Source of the DNA: Saprospiraceae bacterium
GTDB lineage: Bacteria > Bacteroidota > Bacteroidia > Chitinophagales > Saprospiraceae
Assembly (NCBI GenBank): GCA_023299965.1
Contig: JALZVN010000185.1
Location: 1-14,467 of the forward strand
Direction of reading: 5' to 3'
Length of the DNA stretch: 14,467 nucleotides
Part shown: positions 1-6,848 of the stretch, piece after piece
Layout of the letters: the number at the start of each line of letters is the position of its first letter
Numbering within the stretch: position 1 is the stretch's first letter
Translations under genes and position numbers: made by a program
Notes under the pieces: model-generated
The model's database searches: none
What the model saw: the letters and a program-made list of their open reading frames with translations, nothing else
Told to the model about the DNA's origin: nothing

Positions 1-21
1 CAACAAACAAAAAAGAGGTAT

Positions 22-1455
22 TTAATCTTCATTTTGATTTTCTGTTGGATTGGGCAAGGTCACTAGGATTTGCTCTATCCGTCTTTTATTGACAGTAACG
101 ACCTTGAAAAGGTAAGCATTGCTGTTGAATATTTCTCCAACTTTAGGAATATATCCTGACAACTCTAAGACAAGCCCTGCTAAAGAATCGGCATCTCCAC
201 GAGCTTCATCAAATAATTCTGGTGGAGCAGAAATAACACGCCCCATATCATTGAGCAAGGTTTTACCTTCGAATAGATAATTCAACTCATCTATTTTTTT
301 AAATTCTATTTCACCGTCACCATCAAATTCATCTTTGATGTCTCCTATCACTTCTTCAATCACATCTTCAAGAGTTACGATCCCGGAACTTCCTCCAAAC
401 TCATCTACTACGATCGCGATATGTTGTTTTTGCTTTTGAAAGTCTTCTAACAAATCATCCAACTTCTTTGCCTCCGGCACATAAAACACATTGGCGCGAA
501 TCAAACTCTGCCATTCAAACTCAGGCCCTTCGTTCAGGTAGGGTAGTAGATCCTTGACGTATAAAATACCAGTAATATTATCGAAGCTATCGTCAATAAT
601 AGGGATCCTAGAATAACCAGACTCTTCAGCAGTAGACAACAAAACGTTGTATTTATCTTTAAAGTCTACTGCGATAACATCCACATAAGACTTAGTAACT
701 TGCTTTACAGGGACATCTCCAAACTTTACAATTCCTCTCAAGATACCTTTGTCCTCCATAGCCAATTCATCGTCGCCTACTGCCAATTGAATGGCTTCGT
801 CGATATCCTCCATGGAGGTCTGTTTGTTATTGGCGCCGTCTCCAAAATAATTTTCTATCAAAGAAGTACCAGACACCAACATGGCGCTCAATGGAAAAAA
901 GAGCTTCGACAGTACGGTCAATAAACGACTAGTAGAGCGCGCAACAATACGCCCTTTGAGTTGGGCAAACACCTTTGGAATGACTTCTCCAAAAAGAACC
1001 AAAATGAAGGTTACCAGTACTACCGTAATTAGTACCTCGAGAAACTTCATGCATGTATCTGCTTCAAAATAGGAAAAAGGGGCAAAGCGGTGCAGCGAAT
1101 GCGCCGCATCAACATAAAAGGTAGTTGGTATAAGGAGGTTTAAAAACTGCGCCATCACTAAGATGATAGCAATATTGATCAGATTATTACTGATGAGTAT
1201 AGTGGCTAGGAGACTGGTGGGCTCTTTGAGTAACTTAAGTATTCTAGCAGATTTTCTGTCGTCATTATCTTCAATATCCTTGATGTCCGTAGGAGATAAG
1301 GAGAAGTAAGCCACTTCAGAACTACTCACAAAGGCAGACATAAGTATTAAGAACACAAGGAGTAATCCAAGGAATACCACAGCAGAGTTGAATGCTACTA
1401 ATGGCAGAAAAGCAAAAAAGGAAAATAAATACTGACTTTCGGGTTCTGATTCCAA
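22..1455 (-). CDS. gldE: GldE-like CNNM/CBS-domain membrane protein
   Basis: Integral membrane protein of the CNNM/CorC (HlyC) family. The Bacteroidota version is GldE, a gliding-motility accessory protein; CorC relatives act in magnesium export. The 477 residues contain a DUF21/CNNM membrane part (about 20-215) with hydrophobic segments near 24-45, 82-108 and 136-158 and the motif GEVIPK at 156-161. A CBS pair follows (about 240-370, with DEFGG at 351-355 and TLEDVIEEVIGD at 361-372), then a CorC/HlyC C-terminal domain (about 385-467). In CBS1 the MTPR-type motif of CorC relatives is replaced by VTKSYVD. The start codon is TTG at 1455-1453: an in-frame TAA lies at 1479-1477, no ATG or GTG lies between, and the next internal ATG (residue 39) would remove the first membrane helix. 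It lies 64 bases after ssb in the mutY-ssb-gldE order common in Bacteroidota, where gldD often follows; that position falls outside the window. The family call is secure, and the gldE name rests on the neighbourhood. Confidence 0.85.
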   Translation of the reverse strand: MESEPESQYLFSFFAFLPLVAFNSAVVFLGLLLVFLILMSAFVSSSEVAYFSLSPTDIKDIEDNDDRKSARILKLLKEPTSLLATILISNNLINIAIILVMAQFLNLLIPTTFYVDAAHSLHRFAPFSYFEADTCMKFLEVLITVVLVTFILVLFGEVIPKVFAQLKGRIVARSTSRLLTVLSKLFFPLSAMLVSGTSLIENYFGDGANNKQTSMEDIDEAIQLAVGDDELAMEDKGILRGIVKFGDVPVKQVTKSYVDVIAVDFKDKYNVLLSTAEESGYSRIPIIDDSFDNITGILYVKDLLPYLNEGPEFEWQSLIRANVFYVPEAKKLDDLLEDFQKQKQHIAIVVDEFGGSSGIVTLEDVIEEVIGDIKDEFDGDGEIEFKKIDELNYLFEGKTLLNDMGRVISAPPELFDEARGDADSLAGLVLELSGYIPKVGEIFNSNAYLFKVVTVNKRRIEQILVTLPNPTENQNED

Positions 1456-1519
1456 GTTAACAGATGATTGTTGCCTTTAAAAAACGATTTTTCCTATCGA
1501 ATGTTGCGATATTGTCGAC

Positions 1520-1954
1520 TTAGAACGGTAAGTCGCTCGTATCGTTGGCGTTTGTATTGCTTGTGGTGTTAGGCGTGCTCGTAGCAGGGACTTGCGTAGG
1601 AGAACCAGCGTCTTGTCTTTGACTTGGGTCGCGCTTCTCCAATAATCTAATAGAATTCGCTACCACCTCAGTTGAATAGCGGTCGTTTCCATCTTTATCT
1701 TGGTATTTTCTATGTGTAAGCTTTCCCTCCACATAAGCCAAATGCCCCTTCTTGTAACGGGCTTCTACATTATCAGCTAGATTTCTCCAGCAAACAACGT
1801 TGTGCCATTCCGTGTTTTTTTGCCAGTTTCCGTCTTTGTCTTTGTAGTTTTCATTCGTGGCAATAGAAAATGTGGCTACACCGATTCCGCTATCCAATTT
1901 TCTGTATTCTGGATCTTTACCTAAATTCCCAATAAGAGTTACTTTATTTACCAT
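1520..1954 (-). CDS. ssb: Single-stranded DNA-binding protein
   Basis: Binds single-stranded DNA during replication, recombination and repair, and recruits partner proteins through its C-terminal tip. The 144 residues hold a complete OB-fold (about 1-108) that begins MVNKVTLIGNLGKDPE and contains the usual NTEWHNVV and YVEGKL segments. A flexible Q/P/T/N-rich linker follows (about 112-137), then the acidic amphipathic tip DTSDLPF, which matches the canonical SSB tail. The ATG start gives the standard family N-terminus and a typical length. It sits 30 bases after mutY and 64 bases before gldE on the same strand, so the three are probably cotranscribed. Confidence 0.97.
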   Translation of the reverse strand: MVNKVTLIGNLGKDPEYRKLDSGIGVATFSIATNENYKDKDGNWQKNTEWHNVVCWRNLADNVEARYKKGHLAYVEGKLTHRKYQDKDGNDRYSTEVVANSIRLLEKRDPSQRQDAGSPTQVPATSTPNTTSNTNANDTSDLPF

Positions 1955-1984
1955 GATGTTGCGTTTAATTAGACGTTTCCTTCT

Positions 1985-3046
1985 CTAAATTAAGGATTTA
2001 TCTTGTAAAAACAAAGTTAGAGATTTTGGGAAGCCGTATTGTGAAAGCTCCTTTTTTCTTATCCACAAAGCATCCACACTTTTGTCAAATGAAGTGTTGG
2101 TAAGTTGAACCTCCCAGACTATGCTATGGATCACTTGGTGTGTCAATAGTTGCTTGTGGGTGAAGATTGGTTCCACATCAAAGCTATGTCCCCACGTTTT
2201 TGCAATCTCTTTTCTAAGGGCTCCCTTCTTTCTAAGGGTTTCTCCTTCAAATAAAGGGATCTGATAGAGCCCTTGCCAAATATCTTTTTCGGTTCTTTTT
2301 TGAATGTAGATCTTGTCTTTGCTATGGAGAAAGATAAAATTGAAATGTCGCGTTCTGCGCTTTATCTTTTTTGTTTTTATGGGTCGCACAGCTTGCGTAT
2401 TATTTGCAAAGGCAAGACAGTTTTCTTGCAGTGGACAAGTGTGACAATGAGGATTTTTCGGTACACAAACTGTTGCCCCAAAATCCATAATGGCTTGATT
2501 GAATGCTGCCGCTTTCTTGGCCACAAACACTTCCTCGACTAAAGCATTTACTTGAGCCAAACCTTCTTTGCTGTCCACGGCAAGTTCTAGATCAAAATAA
2601 CGGCTGATAATGCGAATGACATTGCCGTCAACAACAGGATAGGGTAAATCAAAAGCAAAAGACCCAATAGCTGCTGCGGTGTATTTTCCTACGCCCTTTA
2701 AAGAAAGTATGTCTTTATATTCGGTAGGAAATACCCCTGCGAACTCATTCATGATCATCTGCGCGCTGAAGTGTAGGTTTCGCGCTCGCGAATAGTATCC
2801 TAGTCCTTGCCATAGAGAAAGTAACTCGTCTATGGGCGCCGCAGCCAACGCTTGTACAGTTGGAAATCGCTCCGTCAGTTTGTAATAGTATGGAGTAGCT
2901 TGTGCGGCTCGTGTTTGCTGCAATATGATCTCAGATATCCAGATCAAATAGGGATCTCTAATGCCTTTCCAGGCTAAGGGTCTCTCGTCAGGATCATGCC
3001 ACGCAAGTAGCTTTTTATGGAAGGAAGTGAGCTTGTTGTTGGACAT
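1985..3046 (-). CDS. mutY: A/G-specific adenine glycosylase MutY
   Basis: Base-excision repair enzyme that removes adenine mispaired with 8-oxoguanine. I start it at the ATG at 3046 (353 residues), because the protein from there begins like other MutY proteins. The frame stays open up to 3181, but that extension covers the repeat-like region and resembles no MutY. Visible features are SEIILQQT with the catalytic glutamate E39, the helix-hairpin-helix LKGVGKYTAAAI (116-127), and VVDGNV with the catalytic aspartate D140. The four iron-sulfur cysteines are C194, C201, C204 and C210 (C-x6-C-x2-C-x5-C). A NUDIX-like 8-oxoG recognition domain covers about 220-350, with FTHKQLLTHQ inside it. It is the first gene of the mutY-ssb-gldE group. 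An HU gene is often found just upstream in Bacteroidota, but here there is only noncoding sequence. Confidence 0.96.
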   Translation of the reverse strand: MSNNKLTSFHKKLLAWHDPDERPLAWKGIRDPYLIWISEIILQQTRAAQATPYYYKLTERFPTVQALAAAPIDELLSLWQGLGYYSRARNLHFSAQMIMNEFAGVFPTEYKDILSLKGVGKYTAAAIGSFAFDLPYPVVDGNVIRIISRYFDLELAVDSKEGLAQVNALVEEVFVAKKAAAFNQAIMDFGATVCVPKNPHCHTCPLQENCLAFANNTQAVRPIKTKKIKRRTRHFNFIFLHSKDKIYIQKRTEKDIWQGLYQIPLFEGETLRKKGALRKEIAKTWGHSFDVEPIFTHKQLLTHQVIHSIVWEVQLTNTSFDKSVDALWIRKKELSQYGFPKSLTLFLQDKSLI

Positions 3047-3090
3047 GTGGATGCGAAGATAGGATATTATCTTGCTCCTGAAAAGCCTGT

Positions 3091-3107
3091 CCCGAACTCG
3101 CTTCGGG
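3091..3107. repeat. Small GC hairpin upstream of mutY
   Basis: CCCGAA and TTCGGG form a perfect 6-base stem around a 5-base loop, 45 bases before the mutY start codon. The arm begins GTCCCGA, as does the larger hairpin at 3360-3381. No U-tract follows on either strand, so a terminator is not supported. It could be a piece of a dispersed element or a leader structure of the mutY transcript. Confidence 0.45.
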
Positions 3108-3164
3108 GGAGCGCACAGCAAAGGGTCGGCTGCAAGCCTATTGCAGTAAAGTGAGTTTAGTAAT

Positions 3165-3214
3165 TGCTGAAAGTACGCCACATGTGGTGGTGATTTTGTG
3201 ACGTACTTTCAGCA
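3165..3214. repeat. 13-base perfect inverted repeat with inner palindrome
   Basis: TGCTGAAAGTACG (3165-3177) and its exact reverse complement CGTACTTTCAGCA (3202-3214) flank a 24-base spacer. The spacer itself starts with the perfect palindrome CCACATGTGG (3178-3187). There is no U-tract beside it. It may be a two-part protein-binding site, the end of a small non-autonomous mobile element, or an RNA structure in the mutY leader. I have no basis to choose between these. Confidence 0.6.
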
Positions 3215-3285
3215 CTTCTGTAAGGTACTTATATACAATGGGTTTCATCCCTATAAGGTCTTTTTACAAAAGGATTACCACTGCT

Positions 3286-3420
3286 CACCATCGCGACTCG
3301 CCGCAGGCGACCAAGCTCGACAAGGCGGAGCCGCGTTAGGGGCTAAGGATGGAAATGGGGTCCCGATTTTTTCATCGGGACAAGAATGGACAGCCTGACC
3401 ACATACGGAGTATCGTGGGA
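3286..3420. repeat. GC-rich structured block, possible dispersed element
   Basis: This block is much richer in G+C than the AT-rich sequence on both sides. It contains the hairpins TCGCC-GCA-GGCGA (3298-3310) and GTCCCGAT/ATCGGGAC (3360-3367/3374-3381, 6-base loop). It reads through in a minus-strand frame without looking like a protein. Bacteroidota genomes often carry such GC-rich intergenic elements in many copies. A structured RNA cannot be excluded. Copy number cannot be judged from this window. Confidence 0.4.
3360..3381. repeat. 8-base hairpin GTCCCGAT/ATCGGGAC
   Basis: A perfect 8-base stem encloses a T-rich 6-base loop (TTTTTC). The poly-T lies inside the loop rather than after the stem, so this is not an intrinsic terminator. 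It is the most stable small hairpin of the GC-rich block. Confidence 0.55.
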
Positions 3421-3460
3421 GACCCCAAAATATCAATCTAGTAGAGTGTACGTAAAACGA

Positions 3461-3498
3461 CAAATGGAGCCAGGACGTTATATCTTGGACTCCATTTG
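3461..3498. repeat. Imperfect 12-base hairpin downstream of the sigma gene
   Basis: CAAATGGAG (3461-3469) pairs with CTCCATTTG (3490-3498), and CCA/TGG extends the stem past one bulged base. The loop is about 13 bases (3473-3485). It lies about 100 bases past the sigma factor stop codon. On the minus strand the sequence after it is only weakly T-rich (TCGTTTTACG), so a terminator role is possible but weak. A further 8-base inverted pair (3442-3449/3528-3535) is nested outside it. Confidence 0.4.
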
Positions 3499-3596
3499 AT
3501 AGACTTTTAATTGTAACTATAATTACCACACTCTATTAAATCCTGTCACTCTTTGTTCATTTAGGGACAAGTCTATAATTGATTATTGTAAACCTG

Positions 3597-4142
3597 TTAT
3601 TGATTAGCTAAAGAGAACTCTCGTACTTCTTGTAGCGAATTGTATTGTGAGATTAACAAATTCTTAAGCTCTTTACGTGCAAAGAATATTCTACTTTTGA
3701 CCGTGCCTAATGGCAAGCTTAAGTGTTCTGATATCTCTTGATATTTGAAGCCCTGAAAGTGCATCACGAAGGGTATGCGTAGACCGTCGTCCAACCCGTC
3801 TACCATGGACTTGATCTCCTCTGTCATAAAGTTTGATTCTGCAGTGTTCAATACACGATTCTTTCCAGAGTTGATATAGTAATCATTGTCTGTAGAATCC
3901 ATAATGGTATTCTGCTTTACCTTCTTACGGTAGTTATTGATGAAGATGTTCTTCATGATAGTGAAGCACCAAGCTTTGAAGTTGGTACCGGTTCTAAATT
4001 TTTCTCTATTGGATAGCGCTCTGAAAGCGGTCTCTTGAAATAGGTCCTTTGAGTCTTCGATGTTTTTCGTCAAGTTATATGCAAATGAATGTAGCACTGC
4101 TGATAGCAAGTCGAATTTTGATGTGAATTCCATTGTTGACAT
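3597..4142 (-). CDS. ECF-type RNA polymerase sigma factor
   Basis: Alternative sigma factor of the sigma-70 superfamily, expected to direct RNA polymerase to a specific promoter set. From the ATG at 4142 it is 181 residues, normal for ECF sigmas. Region 2 covers about 10-77, with DLFQETAFRAL (33-43) and the core- and -10-binding helices around NFKAWCFTIMKNIFINNYRKK at 54-74. Region 4 covers about 105-165, with the helix-turn-helix YQEISEHLSLPLGTVKSR at 134-151. The frame is open up to 4223, but that part contains the promoter, so the longer form is unlikely. A second ATG at 4133 (residue 4) is equally possible. No anti-sigma gene is adjacent and no partner is visible, so the stimulus is unknown. 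It appears to be transcribed alone. Confidence 0.93.
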   Translation of the reverse strand: MSTMEFTSKFDLLSAVLHSFAYNLTKNIEDSKDLFQETAFRALSNREKFRTGTNFKAWCFTIMKNIFINNYRKKVKQNTIMDSTDNDYYINSGKNRVLNTAESNFMTEEIKSMVDGLDDGLRIPFVMHFQGFKYQEISEHLSLPLGTVKSRIFFARKELKNLLISQYNSLQEVREFSLANQ

Positions 4143-4178
4143 ATATATAGATTTAAAGGTTATTGTATTTTGTTTAAG

Positions 4179-4209
4179 CAAATATACTACAAGGTTAAAC
4201 AAAAAACAA
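4179..4209 (-). promoter_or_regulatory. Bacteroidota-type promoter of the sigma gene
   Basis: On the minus strand TTG (4209-4207) is followed after 20 bases by TATATTTG (4186-4179). This fits the Bacteroidota primary-sigma consensus of a TTG/TTTG -33 element, a spacer near 19-21 and TAnnTTTG at -7. Transcription would start near 4173-4175 and leave a leader of about 30 bases before the ATG at 4142. This supports the short form of the sigma factor. Confidence 0.7.
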
Positions 4210-4264
4210 GATATGTTAAACAAAGTTTAACCATCAATTGCACTTATTTAGCTTTTGTTTAACC
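4193..4264. promoter_or_regulatory. Four phased GTTAAAC/GTTTAAC boxes (putative operator)
   Basis: The heptamer GTTAAAC stands at 4194-4200 and 4215-4221, and its complement GTTTAAC at 4225-4231 and 4257-4263. The middle two form the perfect 17-base palindrome GTTAAAC-AAA-GTTTAAC. Centre-to-centre distances are 21, 10 and 32 bases, close to two, one and three turns of the helix, so all boxes would face one side of the DNA. One box lies between the -33 and -7 elements and one lies just upstream of -33, a layout suited to repression or autoregulation. The binding protein is unknown. Confidence 0.55.
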
Positions 4265-4321
4265 TTTCAACATGACAATCAGTGAGTTATGAGCAATAAC
4301 AAAAAGTGTTAAAATATTTTA

Positions 4322-4341
4322 CTTTCAGAAATAAATGAAAG
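4322..4341 (-). terminator. Weak candidate terminator of the rodA-tgt-lptG unit
   Basis: On the minus strand CTTTCA and TGAAAG form a 6-base stem around an 8-base loop, followed by TAAAATATTTT and then a five-T run 21 bases past the stem. It lies about 175 bases past the lptG stop codon. The stem is short and AT-rich and the T-tract is interrupted, so this is only the best candidate in the gap. The same gap (4224-4513) also holds an imperfect tandem repeat, TACTTAGGGGT/TACTTAAGGGT, at 4415-4440. Confidence 0.3.
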
Positions 4342-4513
4342 CAGAGGTGGAATATCCCTTTTTTACTGTATTTAGGCTTATTGATAAGTGGTAGGTTAGC
4401 TCCGAGAAGTGCAGTACTTAGGGGTATCCTACTTAAGGGTGCCCAATAGGATATTATGTTCGCGTACTGATCCGCTGCGGTAGTGGCCGTAGCCTCATCC
4501 GATAATAGTTTGA

Positions 4514-5602
4514 TTATTTTTGCGCTTTTAGTAGGGTATACATTGCTATGAAAAAGTACACGACATTGGGAATCCAAATCGCATAGACAGGGGAGATGTC
4601 TAAATTGACGGCGAAACTCTCCGCAAACTTGGATAAGAACACATATACGGCGCCCAGCCCGATACCGATGGCTAGATGCAGCCCGATACCACCTCTAACT
4701 TTACGACTCGCAATACTCATACCGAGTAGGGTCAGAATAATAGTGGAAAATGGTTCAGCGGTTCTTTGACTGATCTCTATGGCATAGATTTGAGTATTAC
4801 CCAGGCCGCGAGACTTTTCCCTTTTGATGAATTCACGCATATCTTGGGTGTCCATCATTTCCATTTGATTTTTGTAGCGCACAAAATCGTCAGGAGTAAT
4901 ATTGAGTGTGGTATCTAGTTTTTCTCGCTCTCCCAAGACAAGGCGCTCATTGAGTCCATCAAAGTACCGAATCTCGTAGTCCTCAAGTTGCCACTTATTG
5001 GGCGGTCCTATCCAACTGGCTTTTTTGCATTTGAGATATTCTATAAGCTGCCCCTCGCGATATTTTTCTAGTCGTAGATCTGATGCATACTGCTCAGTCT
5101 TTCTGAAGTGCCTGATAAAGATTTTGGTTTCAGGATCCACAAACATGTGGATATCCCTTTTTTTCATCTTATCATTGGTAGTCCAGATATATTTATGCTC
5201 AAAGTCTAGGCGGACTTTATTGCCATGTGGGATCAGAAAATGATTGGCATAGAGGTGTGTAAATGTGATGATACTCGCTGCGATTAAATAAGGACGCATG
5301 ATCCTGCGGTAACTGACCCCCGCATTGAGGATAGAGATGAACTCCGAGTTGAAAGCCAGACGAGACGTAAAAAAAATCACTGCGATGAGTACATAAATGG
5401 GAGTGAGAAGACCATTGATATACCATATAAAATTGACATAGTAGTCAAAGCAAATCTCGTATGCCACGCAGTCCTTCTCGATAAATTTTTCCACCTTGGA
5501 ACTATAGTCTATAGCCACCGAGATAATGGTGAACAAGAGCATGGTGAACATAAATGCTCCCAAAAACTTCTTGATAATATATATGTCTAGCTTCTTCAGC
5601 AT
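4514..5602 (-). CDS. lptG: LptG/LptF-type LPS export permease (YjgP/YjgQ)
   Basis: Inner-membrane subunit of the Lpt transporter, which extracts lipopolysaccharide from the inner membrane and passes it to the periplasmic bridge. The 362 residues show the family layout: three N-terminal membrane helices (about 13-33, 57-79, 103-124), a periplasmic beta-jellyroll (about 130-270), and three C-terminal helices (about 283-299, 305-326, 337-358). The N-terminal LDIYIIKKFLGAF and the segment RLAFNSEFISILNAGVSYRR match the coupling region that contacts the LptB ATPase. The start is an ATG. In Bacteroidota a permease of this family commonly follows tgt, as here, with a 106-base gap. LptF and LptG are homologous; I chose LptG because Bacteroidota tgt-linked copies usually carry that name. 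Confidence 0.85.
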   Translation of the reverse strand: MLKKLDIYIIKKFLGAFMFTMLLFTIISVAIDYSSKVEKFIEKDCVAYEICFDYYVNFIWYINGLLTPIYVLIAVIFFTSRLAFNSEFISILNAGVSYRRIMRPYLIAASIITFTHLYANHFLIPHGNKVRLDFEHKYIWTTNDKMKKRDIHMFVDPETKIFIRHFRKTEQYASDLRLEKYREGQLIEYLKCKKASWIGPPNKWQLEDYEIRYFDGLNERLVLGEREKLDTTLNITPDDFVRYKNQMEMMDTQDMREFIKREKSRGLGNTQIYAIEISQRTAEPFSTIILTLLGMSIASRKVRGGIGLHLAIGIGLGAVYVFLSKFAESFAVNLDISPVYAIWIPNVVYFFIAMYTLLKAQK

Positions 5603-5708
5603 GGAATGGATTGGTATTAAATCAATCTAAAGTATGTTTTGGATAAATGATTGTGTCGTGTAGGTGTTATTTAAATTTTTTAAGGTTGAATGGTCAAATG
5701 ATTCAGCA

Positions 5709-6842
5709 TTACAGTCTTCTGGCCATGTTTTGCACCATGCTCGTCTTCCACGCAGTAAAGGTACCGTCTATTATTTTTTCTCTTGCAGTAGTCACCAGCC
5801 AAAGATAAAATCCTAGATTGTGGATGGTCGCTATTTGACCCGCCAGCAATTCTTTGCACTGAAATAAATGCCTCAGGTACGCCTTAGTGTGTACGCGACT
5901 CACCTCAGTAGTTGCATGGGCATCGATCGGATCAAAACAATCTTTCCACTTCGCGTTCTTTATATTGATCATCCCCTCCGCAGTATAGAGCAAGCCATGA
6001 CGAGCGTTTCTACTCGGTAGCACACAGTCAAACATGTCTATTCCCAGCGCAATGCACTCCAATATATTCATCGGAGTACCCACACCCATAAGATAACGTG
6101 GCTTTTCCCATGGCAATTCGTTGCATACGACATCCGTCATAGCGTACATTTCTGGAGCAGGCTCTCCTACAGACAGTCCTCCGATGGCATTGGCAGGGCG
6201 ATCAAAATCGGCAATCACCTTGGCGGATTCCTTCCGCAAGTCAGTATAGGTAGACCCTTGGACTATTGGGATCATCGTCTGGGCGTAATCATACTTAGGT
6301 TGCGTATTGTCAAAGTGATCACAGCATCGCTTGAGCCATTTGTGTGTCAACTTGATCGATTTTTTAGCATAGTTGTAATCACAAGGATACGGAGTACACT
6401 CATCAAATGCCATGATGATATCCCCACCGATAGAGCGCTGTATATCTATCGCGATCTCAGGAGAGAAAAATAGCTTTCGCCCATCTATATGGGAGCGGAA
6501 GGTCACCCCTTCCGGTTTTATCTTCCTGATTTCACCTAGAGAGTAGACCTGATACCCACCGCTATCGGTCAATATGGGACCATCCCAGTTCATAAACTTA
6601 TGCAGTCCACCTGCCTTCTCTAGGATGTCTATCCCTGGACGTAGAAACAGGTGATAGGTATTGCCCAGTATGATTTGGGCTTTGATATCTTTGACAAGCT
6701 CGCGCTGGTGTACCCCCTTGACGGTGCCAATGGTGCCTACAGGCATGAAGATCGGCGTATTGATACTGCCATGATCTGTGGTGATTACTCCCGCCCTCGC
6801 TTGGCTATGCGCATCTGTAGATGCTAATTCAAAATTGAACAT
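5709..6842 (-). CDS. tgt: Queuine tRNA-ribosyltransferase (tRNA-guanine transglycosylase)
   Basis: Exchanges the wobble guanine of GUN-anticodon tRNAs for the queuosine precursor preQ1. The 377-residue TIM barrel keeps the catalytic and binding motifs: TDSGGYQVYSL with D93 in the DSGG motif, VQGS (204-207), GGLSVGE (231-237), and DMFDCVLPSRNARHG with the nucleophile aspartate about D272. The C-terminal zinc site, normally C-x-C-x2-C plus a histidine, is not intact. The stretch KDCFDPIDAHATTEVSRVHT (310-329) lacks the clustered cysteines, while H341 of IHNL remains. As far as I recall this loss is common in Bacteroidota Tgt, so it is probably not a defect. It starts only 6 bases after rodA and is followed by lptG. 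Confidence 0.96.
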   Translation of the reverse strand: MFNFELASTDAHSQARAGVITTDHGSINTPIFMPVGTIGTVKGVHQRELVKDIKAQIILGNTYHLFLRPGIDILEKAGGLHKFMNWDGPILTDSGGYQVYSLGEIRKIKPEGVTFRSHIDGRKLFFSPEIAIDIQRSIGGDIIMAFDECTPYPCDYNYAKKSIKLTHKWLKRCCDHFDNTQPKYDYAQTMIPIVQGSTYTDLRKESAKVIADFDRPANAIGGLSVGEPAPEMYAMTDVVCNELPWEKPRYLMGVGTPMNILECIALGIDMFDCVLPSRNARHGLLYTAEGMINIKNAKWKDCFDPIDAHATTEVSRVHTKAYLRHLFQCKELLAGQIATIHNLGFYLWLVTTAREKIIDGTFTAWKTSMVQNMARRL

Positions 6843-6848
6843 ATGTCG

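Larger units (their letters stand above)
3047..3596. other. 550-base noncoding, hairpin-rich gap
   Basis: The gap between mutY and the sigma factor gene contains no credible gene. Short open frames exist in both directions (3198-3398 plus, 3275-3529 minus), but neither resembles a protein and they overlap each other. Perfect inverted repeats stand at 3091-3096/3102-3107, 3165-3177/3202-3214, 3298-3302/3306-3310, 3360-3367/3374-3381 and 3461-3469/3490-3498. Two weaker 8-base pairs are 3442-3449/3528-3535 and 3499-3506/3569-3576. The middle part (about 3290-3420) is GC-rich and reminds me of dispersed intergenic elements in Bacteroidota genomes; that is memory, not a search result. The flanks are AT-rich. 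The promoter of the mutY group should lie in the first part, but I found no clean TAnnTTTG match there. Confidence 0.6.

Noticed and set aside
1474..1500. Possible terminator between ssb and gldE (CGAT/ATCG followed by TTTTTT)
   Set aside because: The stem has only four base pairs, too weak to be credible within a closely spaced unit.
3047..3181. N-terminal extension of mutY by 45 residues
   Set aside because: The frame is open, but the extra residues come from hairpin-rich noncoding DNA and resemble no MutY. The ATG at 3046 gives a normal N-terminus.
3198..3529. Two short overlapping open frames on opposite strands (3198-3398 plus, 3275-3529 minus)
   Set aside because: Both run through the GC-rich structured block, overlap each other, show no protein-like pattern and have no start signals. 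Such spurious frames are common in dispersed repeats.
4143..4223. 27-residue N-terminal extension of the sigma factor
   Set aside because: It would be translated from the -33/-7 promoter region, and ECF sigmas start near the chosen methionine.
3059..4457. 12-base word ATAGGATATTAT shared by 3059-3070 and 4446-4457
   Set aside because: A few exact 12-base matches are expected by chance in an AT-rich window of this length, and nothing around them is alike.
4287..4577. 96-residue open frame overlapping the end of lptG
   Set aside because: It begins inside lptG in another frame, has no recognisable pattern and then crosses the likely terminator region. I treat it as chance, though its short stretch past lptG is not otherwise explained.
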